Below, in pieces: positions 36,201 to 45,294 of a stretch of 64,000 nucleotides of DNA. The stretch's first letter is position 1; each line of letters opens with the position of its first letter. Under the pieces are notes generated by a model that had not been told where the DNA came from, did no database searches, and worked only from the letters and a program-made list of their open reading frames with translations. The DNA lies in assembly GCA_938016265.1 (NCBI GenBank), contig CALLWB010000017.1:1-64000 (forward strand). The letters run 5' to 3'. This DNA comes from an uncultured Saprospiraceae bacterium (GTDB lineage Bacteria; Bacteroidota; Bacteroidia; Chitinophagales; Saprospiraceae). A program made the translations under genes and the position numbers.

Positions 36201-38176
36201 TCCAGGCCGTAAATAGAAGCTACGCCGGCAAAATTATCCAAATTATTCCCACTAAAATTAAGCTTAGCATCTCCTTTTACGGCATACTGTTGCTTCATCA
36301 AATTTAAGGCATAGAGATCCAATTCCTTAATAGAGGCTTCCAGATCGAAAACAGGTAAACTGTCATTGAAATCAATGGTTCCATCGAAGGAAAGGTTAAG
36401 GTTTTCTTCTGCTACTTTTAGAATCCCTTCGAATTTCTTTCGCTCGAAAACGCCATCAAGAGCGACGTTTTGATAGTTGTATCCTTTGAACTCAAAGTCT
36501 TTGACCAATGCGTCGAGGTTGGCGGTAACGGTATTGGCGGTAATCCCTGTTCCCTTTACTTGCGTTTTGAAACTTGCCTTACCGAAAATTGGATTGTCAG
36601 CCCAAGTAGCTACATCAAAATCGAAGACCTCTAAATTTCCAGAATAGATGCTATTTTCTACGCCGTCTTTCAGTTGAATTTGAAGGTCAGACCGCACTCT
36701 TCCCAACTCAGATGTCAATTCGCCATCCGCTACAAAATCTTTCAGGAATCCAGTAAAATTGCCACTAAAGTCAAATTGGCCGAGCTTAGAAAAATTTCTG
36801 GGCACTTTTGCAGAAGGAATCAGTTTCTTTATTTCTGCAATACTGGAGGTAAATTTGCTCACCTTAATATCGAGAAAAGTTTCTTCTGGATTAGTAAGGT
36901 CTCTAGTCCTAAAACTCCCTTCTAGTTTAGTATTGTTCAGACTTATCGCAATGTCTTTCCCTTTCAGTTTATTAATTTGTCCCTTGAAGGATCCGTCTAG
37001 TAAAAGGACCTGACTTGCATTCTCCCTAAAAAATTTAGTATTGGCTAGTTTCGGGGCAAAAGCAAGGATATCTGTTACTCCAACAGTAGCATTATTCAAT
37101 TCTGATTCTAATTTCACATTATCTACAAACTCCCAAAAATCGGCGTATCCTCTATATTTCAGGACAATCGTATCACCAATAGTACTATTAGGAGTCGTCA
37201 ATTTTACATTATTGACCTGTATTTTTCTGTTGTTAACGAATGCCTCTCCTACTAGGTTCTTAATCTGAAAACCGCTTTTTTCTTTTGCGGTTAGTTTGGT
37301 AACATCTCCTGAAAAATCGCCGTCTAAGAATTGAAATCCGTTGATATTTATTCCTATATCGTCTACAACTAAATGTGGAAAATCAATACCGTCTAACTCA
37401 CTGCGTGCTCTTCTGTTATCATCGTAAGTAAAGAAGGAGTTCGTCAATTTGAAATCAGCTACTTTAAACTGGAGGACCTTTTTTATGGAATCGGAACTGC
37501 TACTTGTTCCTTCTTGGATGGTAATCTCTTGGTAGGGAACGCCACGTTCGTTTTTTGTAAACTTAAACACCAATTGGTCTAATTTTGCAGATTTGGCGGC
37601 TACGAGAACGGAGTCCTGCACAATTTTGTCAAACACCAGATTCCCAGATTTTAGATTAATATCGAAAATTTCTCCTTTGTGTTCATCCTCGATATTCAAC
37701 TTTAGTTTATCCAGATTAAGTTCGTTCAATCCGAGCAACCAGTTTTTTGATTTTTTTGTACTTTCTTGTTCTTCGCCATCTCCAGCAAAATAATCAAGGA
37801 TAAAATTAAAATTAAAGTTCTCTTCTGATTTAAGCCGCTTCACATTAACCTGAACATTTTCTAACTCAATGTCCTCAATAAATAGTTTATTATTCAAAAA
37901 GGAGAATAGGGCAATATCTGCTTTTACAAGATCGGCATATAGCAGCGTGTCATTTTTAAGATCTTCAATAAAAATGTTTTTGAGCAAAATCTGATCAAAA
38001 AAATCGATGTCTATCTCTCCTATCTCAACTTTTGTATTGAGCTCTTTAGACAACCAACTGGTTGTTTTGTCAAGCACCTTATTTTGGATGGAGGGAATTT
38101 GAATGAGGTAACTTCCTACAAATGCAACGATTATCAGAAAAAAAGCAAATAGAATAAGGAAGTTGCGGAACTTCAC
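33218..38176 (-). CDS. tamB: TamB/DUF490 translocation and assembly module protein
   Basis: 1652 residues. One N-terminal membrane anchor (LILFAFFLIIVAFVGSYLI, about 6-24) is followed by a very long run of beta-strands with AsmA-like starts (LLKNIFIEDLKNDTLLYADL) and a C-terminal TamB domain (about 1200-1610; GDYLFTYQNFINKPFAVKPGGTIYW-like region, LNRQVFALIVLGNFI). TamB proteins bridge the periplasm for outer-membrane protein or phospholipid transport. The start used is GTG at 38176, because no ATG exists upstream; in-frame codons continue for a further 26 residues or so (to a TGA), including a basic stretch, so the start is uncertain. It is divergent from tsaD, a common order in this phylum. 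Confidence 0.88.
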   Translation of the reverse strand: MKFRNFLILFAFFLIIVAFVGSYLIQIPSIQNKVLDKTTSWLSKELNTKVEIGEIDIDFFDQILLKNIFIEDLKNDTLLYADLVKADIALFSFLNNKLFIEDIELENVQVNVKRLKSEENFNFNFILDYFAGDGEEQESTKKSKNWLLGLNELNLDKLKLNIEDEHKGEIFDINLKSGNLVFDKIVQDSVLVAAKSAKLDQLVFKFTKNERGVPYQEITIQEGTSSSSDSIKKVLQFKVADFKLTNSFFTYDDNRRARSELDGIDFPHLVVDDIGININGFQFLDGDFSGDVTKLTAKEKSGFQIKNLVGEAFVNNRKIQVNNVKLTTPNSTIGDTIVLKYRGYADFWEFVDNVKLESELNNATVGVTDILAFAPKLANTKFFRENASQVLLLDGSFKGQINKLKGKDIAISLNNTKLEGSFRTRDLTNPEETFLDIKVSKFTSSIAEIKKLIPSAKVPRNFSKLGQFDFSGNFTGFLKDFVADGELTSELGRVRSDLQIQLKDGVENSIYSGNLEVFDFDVATWADNPIFGKASFKTQVKGTGITANTVTANLDALVKDFEFKGYNYQNVALDGVFERKKFEGILKVAEENLNLSFDGTIDFNDSLPVFDLEASIKELDLYALNLMKQQYAVKGDAKLNFSGNNLDNFAGVASIYGLDVIKDEKSYKVDSITLESIILGQGNKKLELRSEIVTAEIKGDFDIVQMPNAIAKFIEVNYPDWADKARIQSFMFVQDTIWTGGTYDIVQKPITPKNQAFEFKVNIHKTNNLTELLVKDVQEIENASFKGRFNSLNNTLVLGGKVPKVIVKNLTFKDVMLTSNNFGSTADIRLQIGQTLISDSLRLPPINLKGDLANDTLQFGLDVENITDVVKNVNVNGILFPTVDYFQASLLPSDLLVFNNKWDISGDNYIQFGQNYINTKNVVLNHENERISLNSTGEKGLLLSLDNINLKLVNELINVKNLNVNGILYSTIEVKDVYKLQDIELKTKIAGLKINEDDWGSVHVLASSNSFNEPIDAEVKLVDGGNNIIATGQYTPPYATKDESKINFFDFDVVAEHYNIKVAEYFLKKEISNTIGKFDADVRFHGTPKNPNIGGEIRIYETSVTINYLQTRYFLDDVVAKVTNYGFDVTGNRVRDYFGNYAYATGAIVHNKLKNFGLDIKIETEKFLFLNTEKEDNPDYYGVGIGSGSVHFTGPFSQINIDAIATSGENTKITIPLMDENSAKEVSFIEFVVRDTTEDKQVTEKTSIRGVNVDLKFSVTPQADILLVFDEQAGDIIRGNGSGDINIKSTRTGEFTINGNYEIEKGDYLFTYQNFINKPFAVKPGGTIYWNGDPYDAQINIDAYYKGVRVPPYNFIQEYLSGLGTTSEIYRLARQNTSVNLLMKLEGSLLKPDINFDIEFPDVDTQLKSYVDSKLTTIRENNSELNRQVFALIVLGNFIPQQDNFSAATDTYITGINTLSELISNQLSIYLTDLLSDVVGDIGFISSIDFDVNYRLYQIQGIDGVDFSSSTSNQIQLGLKNNFLNDRLSVSIGGNIDVNTTNYVDPAVGAQSGSYIAGDFVIEYLLTPDGRYKIRAYNRSEPSTTDIDDRSNRTGLGLTYRKQFDTFAEFFESFKKDVNKQKSKRSKNRKNKPNMEKSTLGRNDMFKDQIPQ

Positions 38177-38494
38177 CCACAGAGTTTTTTTTCTTCTGGG
38201 CTGATTTTCCGAATCCGAAACAGGGATGTTATTTTTCTCTTCTACGCTAATGATATATGCTGTTCATCAATTCTTGAAAAATAGTTTTTCCATTTACCAA
38301 TTATCCTTCTACTTACTACTTGGTCATCCAAAACTAAATTTGTGTAACCATGCGAAAATAATGCTTATAGACAATTGATTATCAACAATAAAACCAATTA
38401 TTATTTTTTTAACATTTAGTTCTTTCCGAAACTTCGCTTTTTTTTACTTAAAATCGGCTTAAATTTACGGAAATTAACGGTATTATTGATCAGT
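38177..38494. other. Divergent intergenic region, tamB-tsaD
   Basis: 318 bases, AT-rich. TAGTTTTG on the reverse strand (38336-38329) and TAAATTTG on the forward strand (38335-38342) both match TAnnTTTG and overlap back to back, so the two divergent promoters may compete for RNA polymerase. The 5' part may encode the true N-terminus of tamB. Confidence 0.35.
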
Positions 38495-39496
38495 ATGGAG
38501 GTAATAATTCTGGCTATTGAGTCTTCTTGCGACGACACTTCAGCTGCTATATTAAGAAATGGCAAAATGCTTGCCAATTGTGTTGCTACACAGGATGTTC
38601 ATCGGGCATATGGTGGAGTGGTTCCGGAGGTCGCCTCCAGAGCACATCAGGTAAACATTATTCCGGTAGTCGATCTTGCCCTAAAAAAGGCGGGAGTTGT
38701 GAAGGAAGATTTGTCTGCTATTGCTTTTACTAGAGGGCCAGGTTTGCTTGGTTCTTTGCTGGTAGGTGTTTCTTTTGCTAAGGGACTTGCGCTAAGTTTA
38801 GGCATTCCGATGATTGAAGTCAATCACATGCAGGGGCACGTCTTGGCGCATTTCATTGAAGATCCGAAGCCGAATTTCCCATTCCTCTGCCTGACTGTTT
38901 CTGGTGGCCATACTCAAATAGTCGTCATCAAATCGCCCCTCGAAATGGAAGTGATCGGAACAACCATCGACGATGCTGCTGGTGAAGCGTTTGATAAAAC
39001 TGGCAAATTGCTGGGACTGGAATATCCCGCGGGCCCCATCATCGACCGACTGGCCAAACTGGGGACTCCAAGATTTGAATTTCCCGAACCCAATATCCCA
39101 GAACTGAATTTCAGTTTTAGTGGTTTGAAGACTTCCATTTTATATTTTTTGAAACGGGAGCTAAAAAAGAACCCTGAATTCATCAATGAGCACTTGAATG
39201 ATATTTGTGCTTCAGTTCAGACTCGAATCGTTTCAGTGCTGATGAATAAACTAAAAAAGGCCAGCATCCAGTCTGGAATAAAGGAAATCGCTGTGGCTGG
39301 TGGCGTTTCTGCCAATTCTGAACTCCGCGAACAGCTAATTGCAACTGGAGAGGAATTGGGCTGGTCGACTTATGTTCCTAAATTGGAATATTGTACGGAT
39401 AATGCGGCGATGATTGCGATAACTGCTTACTATAAGTATCAAAAGGGGGAATTTGTAGGTCAGGACATTGTACCAATGTCTCGGTACGCTCTTTAA
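38495..39496 (+). CDS. tsaD: tRNA N6-adenosine threonylcarbamoyltransferase
   Basis: 333 residues from the ATG at 38495, giving MEVIILAIESSCDDTSAAIL. The iron-binding histidines are in NHMQGHVLAH (about 111 and 115). ASRAHQ, SGGHTQIVVI, DDAAGEAFDKTGKLLGL, AVAGGVSANSELR and CTDNAAMIA are diagnostic. With TsaB, TsaC and TsaE (not here) it makes t6A37 in ANN-decoding tRNAs. It is essential in most bacteria. Confidence 0.96.
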   Translation: MEVIILAIESSCDDTSAAILRNGKMLANCVATQDVHRAYGGVVPEVASRAHQVNIIPVVDLALKKAGVVKEDLSAIAFTRGPGLLGSLLVGVSFAKGLALSLGIPMIEVNHMQGHVLAHFIEDPKPNFPFLCLTVSGGHTQIVVIKSPLEMEVIGTTIDDAAGEAFDKTGKLLGLEYPAGPIIDRLAKLGTPRFEFPEPNIPELNFSFSGLKTSILYFLKRELKKNPEFINEHLNDICASVQTRIVSVLMNKLKKASIQSGIKEIAVAGGVSANSELREQLIATGEELGWSTYVPKLEYCTDNAAMIAITAYYKYQKGEFVGQDIVPMSRYAL

Positions 39497-39765
39497 TTTT
39501 ATTCTATTGTAACTGGTCGTTTTGTTAACTGACTTCTATTAGGTTGGTGTTTTGGTAGCTTCCAAAAACGCCTTTTGCTCCATTCGTTCAGTTACTTCAT
39601 TTTTTAACTTCAAAAAGTCGGACCACATTCAAAACTCTTTGAGATCGTGATGGATTCTACTAGATAAATTTTTATAAAAAAAACCAAACAGCCTACCACT
39701 TGGATGTTATGCGATTATTTCTTATATTAGTTTCCCTTTATTACCCAAACAAAATTGCAATCCTC

Positions 39766-41202
39766 ATGAAGAGTCTACCCGTCCTCCTCAGCATCCTACT
39801 GATAGCCAGTAGCTTATATTCCAAAACCCCTACACGCATTACCGGAACATTGCACAATACCAAGGCAAAGACGGTAGAAATCAAGTATTTTGAAAACTAT
39901 ATTTCCTTTGAGGAAGTTGTTTTTCCAATCCATTTGAAGGCAGATGGGAGTTTTTCATTTGTTTTAGAATTATCCGCTCCTATTGTAGCAGAGTTTTGGT
40001 TAAGTTCTGAAATTCATCCAATGTATATTTCTCCAGGGGATGAGTTACACATGGAAATGAATGCCCAGTACAATAATGCCGAAGTCCAATACACAGGAAG
40101 AGGCGGTGACCATAACAATTATCTGGCTGCCTGTCGAAAAGCATTTAGACAAAATACACCAGCAGCGATTCGAAACAAACTCACTTCGCTCTCTCCAAAT
40201 GAGTTCAAAGCATACCTTAATGATTTAAAAGAGAAAAAAGAAAAGCTGTATGTCGAATATGACAGCAAATCCTCCTTTAGCGCTTCTTTTAAAGCTTTTG
40301 CAAATGCAGATATTGAATATTGGTGGGCCTACAACTTATTGCAATATAGATGGGAGCACCCATCAGAAACGGAAGAGGCTCCCTTAAATTTGCACGTCGA
40401 ATATTACGATTTCTTGACCGATATGGAACTGAATTCCAACGAAGCATTGTCCAATGTCAATTATGTATACTTCATCAATGATTTTCTAGATCTGAAATTG
40501 GAGCAGGAAGCGCTTGCCAACCCTAATAAAATGCAATTCTATGTAAATAGAAATGCAAACAGCTATTTTTCGGGCAAAACACTGGCTTTTCTCAAAACTT
40601 CAGATTTGTATCTTAAGATGAAGCGTAAAAAGTATGAACGATACCAGGAAGACATCCAACACTTTATCAGCAACTCCCCTCACAGAGATTATGCAAAGAT
40701 TTTAAGCCTTGCCCACCAAAAATCAGAATTGTTAGCCCCAGGCAAAGCCGCTCCTGATTTTGAACTAACAAACCTAAATGGCAAACAGGTTCGACTCAGT
40801 GACTTCAAAGGCAAGGTGGTGTATCTCGGATTTTGGGCTACTTGGTGTAGTCCATGTATCCATGAAATGCACGCAAGTAAACGAATACAAAAAGAACTGT
40901 ACGACAAGGACGTTGTTTTCCTGTATGTCTCCTTCGATAATAGTGATCGATCATGGAAAAACTACGTCCAGGCAAATTCGATTCGTGGTGTTCATCTTTA
41001 CGCAAAAGGAGGTTATTCCTCAGAAGCTAGTACAAAGTATGGCGTTCAAGGAATTCCATATTACTACTTGATAGATCGAGAGGGAAAAATCTCAAAAAGC
41101 CCCGCAAGAAAACCAACTCAAGGAGGAGCAAAAGAAGACATCCTTGAATTGCTAAGGTTAAACACCGTAGGAATTAGTAAGATTTCCAATCAATTTGAAT
41201 AA
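39766..41202 (+). CDS. TlpA-family disulfide oxidoreductase with N-terminal DUF4369-like region
   Basis: 478 residues from the ATG at 39766, where the signal peptide MKSLPVLLSILLIASSLYS begins; a 22-residue upstream extension is in frame but hydrophilic in part. Residues 25-120 resemble DUF4369 (ITGTLHNTKAKTVEIKYF, HPMYISPGDELHMEM). The C-terminal thioredoxin domain has APDFELTNLNGKQVRLSDFKGKVVYLGFWATWCSPCIHEM with CxxC and GIPYYYLIDREG. This layout is common in periplasmic thiol proteins of this phylum. Its stop codon touches the palindromic element at 41203. Confidence 0.85.
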   Translation: MKSLPVLLSILLIASSLYSKTPTRITGTLHNTKAKTVEIKYFENYISFEEVVFPIHLKADGSFSFVLELSAPIVAEFWLSSEIHPMYISPGDELHMEMNAQYNNAEVQYTGRGGDHNNYLAACRKAFRQNTPAAIRNKLTSLSPNEFKAYLNDLKEKKEKLYVEYDSKSSFSASFKAFANADIEYWWAYNLLQYRWEHPSETEEAPLNLHVEYYDFLTDMELNSNEALSNVNYVYFINDFLDLKLEQEALANPNKMQFYVNRNANSYFSGKTLAFLKTSDLYLKMKRKKYERYQEDIQHFISNSPHRDYAKILSLAHQKSELLAPGKAAPDFELTNLNGKQVRLSDFKGKVVYLGFWATWCSPCIHEMHASKRIQKELYDKDVVFLYVSFDNSDRSWKNYVQANSIRGVHLYAKGGYSSEASTKYGVQGIPYYYLIDREGKISKSPARKPTQGGAKEDILELLRLNTVGISKISNQFE

Positions 41203-41382
41203 TACCCAATTCATGCAATAAGAAGTTTGTTTTAGGTTGAAAACTCAATAAAAATCTGCGCTCTACGGTGATTTTGACTCGCAGACGTAGTAAGATTACG
41301 GTGAGAATCAAAATTGACGGACGTCGCAGTTTTGCAGAGGTTTCAGCATAAAATGAATTTCCTATTGCAGGAATTGGGTAAT
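41203..41382. repeat. About 178-bp imperfect palindrome, MITE-like
   Basis: ACCCAATTC-TGCAATA-GAA-TTTTA-TGAAA arms (41204-41260 and, inverted, 41325-41379) agree at roughly 80% of the outer 43 positions, and the centre continues to pair weakly (ATTTTGA with TCAAAAT). The element is flanked by AAT on both sides (41201-41203, 41380-41382), which could be a target-site duplication. It codes for nothing visible. It begins at the stop codon of the preceding gene. Confidence 0.6.
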
Positions 41383-41613
41383 AACTGATTGCAGGAAAAT
41401 TTATGGCCTATAGCAATTCCCTTCCTTTAAGAGGGTGAAGTTTAATACTTTTTTGTGCGCCTCGCTTTGATTTAGGTGAATCCAACAAGACTCAAAGTCT
41501 CCTGAATCTAAATAACATACCGTTAACATCTTTGTGAAAAGATTAACAAGATTGAATTCCCTTATGTGCACATATAATAATAAATTGTGGCACTACAAGG
41601 AAAAAACAATCCT
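41383..41613. other. Intergenic region between the palindrome and the DUF2157 gene
   Basis: AT-rich, with no ORF or convincing promoter. GATTGCAGGAAAAT (41388-41401) partly repeats the outer end of the palindrome's right arm. I see nothing else in it. Confidence 0.3.
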
Positions 41614-42930
41614 ATGAGCAACAACTTGAAAGCATTAAAATGGCTTTATGGTGAACTACCGAACCTAGTCACCAAAGGCATTATCGACGAAGAGGGAGCG
41701 GCAAAAATCAAAACGCATTACGGAGCGTTACCAAAAACATCGACGCTGCCAATGGCCCTTATAATTACTGGAATATTGGGGGCAGTTTTGATTGGCGCAG
41801 GTATCATCTTAATATTCGGATACAACTGGGAAAACTTCACCCTCAATCAGCGGACGGTATTAAGTTTCCTACCATTGATCGTGGCGCAAATGGTGTATGG
41901 ATATACTTTTTTCAGAAAAAGGAATGATACTGGTTGGGTAGAAAGTTCCTCCATTTTTTTGATGTTAATGCTGGCATCCTCGCTGGCGTTGATCAGTCAG
42001 ACTTATCATGTTGATGGAGAATTGGAGGATTTTCTTTTTACTTGGATACTGTTAAGCATTCCGTTGTTATACCTAATGAATGCTAGTTTGCCAGCCATGC
42101 TGCTTATGATACTTAGTACTTGGTGGGCAGGATTGGTGGTAGACTTTCAAAGTTATAAACCGATTTACTATTGGTTGTTTTTTTTGGCGTTCCTGCCTCA
42201 TTTGATCTACCATCTAAAAGATCGGAAGACAGAAATTCGAGAAGTGTTGCTGGGTTGGGTGTTTGTTGTTTCGTTTGGAATTGCAATGATCTTTGTATTT
42301 GCTAGTAGAAACATTGCCGATCATTACCTAATTGGGATTGCTGCCATAACTCCGTTGGTTTATCTTCTTGGAAAATATGTCCATGGTCATGGAGCTACCA
42401 TTTGGCAGCGGCCACTGCAAACTGCTTCGATCGCAATGACCATTGGGGTCTCTTTGTTTTTTGCTTATGGAATAGATTGGAAGGAGTTTCGATTGGAAAA
42501 AATAATGACCGCCTATTTGGAAGCCGGTTCTTTAGGTATATTAAATCTAGTTTTCGTAATTGCTTGCTTTGTAGGAACGATTTCGTTGGCAAGTATACGA
42601 TTTTCCAAAAAGCAGCAGACGAATCCATTCCTGTTGATTTTCCCGGTTTTAGTATTAATTATGCTTGGTGCTGGTATGACCTTTAGTAAAATTGCATTTA
42701 ATGTGTTCCTTCTCGGATTCTCCATTTTTTATATAAAAGAAGGACTTAATACTCAAAAATTGAGTCTTATTAATGTAGGAATGCTAATCCTCTCTTTACT
42801 TATTGGAATGCGATTTTTTGATGTTAGCATACCATTTATGATAAAGGGGATTGTTTTTATAATAATTGGTATCTGTTTTTTGACTGCGAATGTCTATTTA
42901 TCCAAAAAATACAAGTCGAATGAACACTAA
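41614..42930 (+). CDS. DUF2157 multi-pass membrane protein
   Basis: 438 residues from the ATG at 41614; an earlier GTG (41587) is not preferred. The cytoplasmic N-terminus (WLYGELPNLVTKGIIDEEGAAKI) is the DUF2157 signature. About 12 hydrophobic segments follow, with IGAGIILIFGYNWENF at the first two. Function is unknown. The next gene, a GDYXXLXY protein, overlaps it by 11 bases. These two families are regularly paired, which suggests that they work together at the membrane. Confidence 0.85.
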   Translation: MSNNLKALKWLYGELPNLVTKGIIDEEGAAKIKTHYGALPKTSTLPMALIITGILGAVLIGAGIILIFGYNWENFTLNQRTVLSFLPLIVAQMVYGYTFFRKRNDTGWVESSSIFLMLMLASSLALISQTYHVDGELEDFLFTWILLSIPLLYLMNASLPAMLLMILSTWWAGLVVDFQSYKPIYYWLFFLAFLPHLIYHLKDRKTEIREVLLGWVFVVSFGIAMIFVFASRNIADHYLIGIAAITPLVYLLGKYVHGHGATIWQRPLQTASIAMTIGVSLFFAYGIDWKEFRLEKIMTAYLEAGSLGILNLVFVIACFVGTISLASIRFSKKQQTNPFLLIFPVLVLIMLGAGMTFSKIAFNVFLLGFSIFYIKEGLNTQKLSLINVGMLILSLLIGMRFFDVSIPFMIKGIVFIIIGICFLTANVYLSKKYKSNEH

Positions 42931-43498
42931 TATAATACGTACCCTATTGTTTTTTGTAGTCATGATTGGCTACCTGTTGTTTCCCTTTTATTCGATTAGC
43001 TCCTATCAGAATGTACTGACAGATGGGGAGGTGTTCCGTTTTCGACCGGCGCCTGTTGATCCCTATGACGCTTTTAGAGGCAAATATGTTCGGCTGGATT
43101 TCCCCCAAAACAGATTAGTCTTGGAGAAAGGTCAAGCAACTTTCAAAAGGGATCAAGACATTTTCCTTACCTTAAAAGAAGATAGTCTTGGATATACTCA
43201 AATTGACAAGGCTTTTCACCGTGCGCCTGAAAACACCCCTAATTACATTAAAACTCGCACACTTTATAATATCGGAAGTTCGGTTTACTTCCAATTGCCA
43301 TTCGACAAATATTTCCTAAATGAAGAACTCGCTCCTTTGGCTGAAAAAAAGGCCAGAGAACTTACCTGGAACAGGGATGGGAACAATCAGGCAAGTATTT
43401 ATATGGATGTGAGAGTCAAAAATGGGAAGGCGCTGATCGAAGAATTGTACTTTGAAGGAATCCCTATAAAAGAATACCTTCATACAAATGAAAAATAA
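42920..43498 (+). CDS. GDYXXLXY-domain membrane-anchored protein
   Basis: 192 residues from the ATG at 42920, which gives a single N-terminal membrane segment (LLFFVVMIGYLLFPFYSI). The signature DPYDAFRGKYVRLDF is close to GDYxxLxY with K and F substitutions. The rest would face the periplasm. Overlaps the DUF2157 gene by 11 bases, so the two are translationally coupled. Function is unknown. Confidence 0.8.
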   Translation: MNTNIIRTLLFFVVMIGYLLFPFYSISSYQNVLTDGEVFRFRPAPVDPYDAFRGKYVRLDFPQNRLVLEKGQATFKRDQDIFLTLKEDSLGYTQIDKAFHRAPENTPNYIKTRTLYNIGSSVYFQLPFDKYFLNEELAPLAEKKARELTWNRDGNNQASIYMDVRVKNGKALIEELYFEGIPIKEYLHTNEK

Positions 43499-44049
43499 GA
43501 ATATATTTTGTATTTTTAGTTTTGTTATTCACACCTTTATCTTTTCTGACTAATTTTTTGGGTTAGTAACAATAAAGTTACCAACATACAAATAAACCCG
43601 TTCACCCCATGAACACTGGCATTCGTTTACCATGTCACAGAAGCTAAAATAAAAAATACACAAAATCACAGAAAGGTGACATAATTAATTTGCCAAAAAA
43701 CTTGTATTAGTTTTAAATTTAAATTAAATTTGTTGCATACGAATAAACTAACTTTCTGAAAAAAACCTTCAAATCGTTAGTTGTTTTGAAACCCCCAAAA
43801 AAAATAAATTGTTAAAAACGAGGATTTTACTTATAAAAATCTGATTTAAAAAATAGATTTCACTTTGTAAAAAAAGGAAAATTTATTCATATCAATTTAT
43901 TCATTAAAAGCAATATACAGATTTAATAATATTTTAATGTAAATTTTGTTTCTTTTTATTTGTGACAACTTCATATACTTATAGTCTAAATAATAAATTG
44001 AAACATCTAAACTCATAAGTACCCAACTCTTAAGGAACCAAAAAACAGT
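43499..44049. other. Long AT-rich intergenic region
   Basis: 551 bases of very AT-rich sequence with no ORF I can support. It contains one convincing promoter (43701-43732, listed separately) and a near-palindrome AAATTTAAATT just before its -7 box. If that promoter drives the P-domain gene, the mRNA leader is about 365 bases long. Confidence 0.4.
43701..43732 (+). promoter_or_regulatory. Predicted promoter of the P-domain protein gene
   Basis: CTTG (43701-43704), 20 bases, then TAAATTTG (43725-43732). Both elements match, and the spacing equals that of the cysteine operon promoter. Confidence 0.5.
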
Positions 44050-44109
44050 ATGAATACAAAAGGGCTAAACGGTATTCAAACTTTTATTAAAAAATCAATC
44101 TTATGGTGA
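44050..44109 (+). CDS. Possible 19-codon upstream ORF overlapping the P-domain gene
   Basis: ATG 44050 to TGA 44107-44109 encodes MNTKGLNGIQTFIKKSILW. Its last two codons overlap the ATG GTG AGA start of the next gene in another frame (TTATGGTGA). That geometry allows translational coupling by re-initiation. It may equally be chance, as the peptide has no recognisable features. Confidence 0.25.
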   Translation: MNTKGLNGIQTFIKKSILW

Positions 44110-45257
44110 GACTTATTTACAAAATTGCAGTAACTTTTTCTATTATCTTGTTAGGGATACTTTCTGCAAACGCGCAGTGTGCATGTACCAACTGCCCCCA
44201 AGATTTACCTGACAACACAAATGCAGATTTCTTTATTAATGTAACGGATGATGGATCGGCAGCATGCGATTTATCTGCCAATCCGCTTGTCGGAGTTTCA
44301 TTAAACTTTACACATGAATATCTTGGAGATTTAACCATCTTTTTGACTTCTCCCTCTGGTCAAACTATTGAACTAGTCGGCCCTGAAGGATATTTTGGCA
44401 CTACACATTTTATGTGTGGTTTTTTAAATCAATTTGAATGCCCGGATGTCTGGGACATGAATTTTAGTGATGGTGCACCTACTTGGGATAGCAACATCCT
44501 TTCTCAAAATGCTACCGCCAACAATTCAGGAACCTATTCTGCTTCAGACGGCAATCTACTTTCCTCCTTTACAGGAGACGCTTGTGGTACTTGGTTGATA
44601 ACGGTAAATGATGGTCAGGCATTCGACACCGGAGAGTTTATCGATTTCGGACTTACTTTCGGTGATAATGCTGGAATGGAATGTACCTCTGAGGTGCCTT
44701 TGCCAATTGAAATCGTAGACCTGTATGGTAAAATAGAGGGCAGAACAAATGTGATCAAATGGACAACTCTTTCTGAAACGAATAACGATTATTTCAACAT
44801 TCAACATTCAGTTGATGGCATGGAATTCTCTAATGTTGGCGTACTGAAAGGAGCTGGTACCACTTTCCAACTTACAGACTACAATTTTGTAGATAGTCAG
44901 CCTGCACCAGGAACTTCTTACTACAGATTAGAACAAATTGACTTCGATGGCACTTCCTCCTATAGTCCTATCGTATCTATAACCCGTGACAAAGATGAGT
45001 ATAGTATTGACGCAATCTCTCTAAGTCCAAGTCCAGTTATATCTCAGACCACATTGGTGATTTCTAGTACAATCAAGGAAAAAACAATTGTCGAGGTAAG
45101 AGACATAAATGGAAGAATTCAGGAAACATTTACCGTCGATGTTGAAATAGGCGGAAATTTCATTCAAATGGATGGCTCTAACTGGAGTAACGGAATCTAC
45201 TTTCTCCGCACCAGAAGCGCAAGCCAAAAACATACAATGAAATTTATTAAAATGTAA
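44103..45257 (+). CDS. Secreted P-domain (proprotein convertase B-like) protein with T9SS type A sorting domain
   Basis: 384 residues. Signal peptide MVRLIYKIAVTFSIILLGILSANAQ. Residues about 30-190 form a P/Homo B-like jelly-roll (VGVSLNFTHEYLGDLTIFLTSPSGQTIELV, CGTWLITVNDG), a domain normally found beside proteases but here without one. A linker like that in the anchor V-like paralogues (PIEIVDLYGKIEGRTNVIKWTTLSETNNDYF) precedes the type A sorting domain ending MKFIKM. It should be displayed on or released from the cell by type IX secretion. A strong hairpin terminator follows. Confidence 0.85.
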   Translation: MVRLIYKIAVTFSIILLGILSANAQCACTNCPQDLPDNTNADFFINVTDDGSAACDLSANPLVGVSLNFTHEYLGDLTIFLTSPSGQTIELVGPEGYFGTTHFMCGFLNQFECPDVWDMNFSDGAPTWDSNILSQNATANNSGTYSASDGNLLSSFTGDACGTWLITVNDGQAFDTGEFIDFGLTFGDNAGMECTSEVPLPIEIVDLYGKIEGRTNVIKWTTLSETNNDYFNIQHSVDGMEFSNVGVLKGAGTTFQLTDYNFVDSQPAPGTSYYRLEQIDFDGTSSYSPIVSITRDKDEYSIDAISLSPSPVISQTTLVISSTIKEKTIVEVRDINGRIQETFTVDVEIGGNFIQMDGSNWSNGIYFLRTRSASQKHTMKFIKM

Positions 45258-45294
45258 ATTCCGGCTACCCGGTAAAAACATTTGACAAGGAGTT

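Noticed and set aside
39497-39765. Structured RNA downstream of tsaD
   Set aside because: The hairpin GGTGTTTTGG/CCAAAAACGCC is bulged and not followed by a T run, and there is no other support.
44050-44109. A second amino-acid attenuator before the P-domain gene
   Set aside because: The short ORF has no run of one amino acid and no terminator lies between it and the gene.
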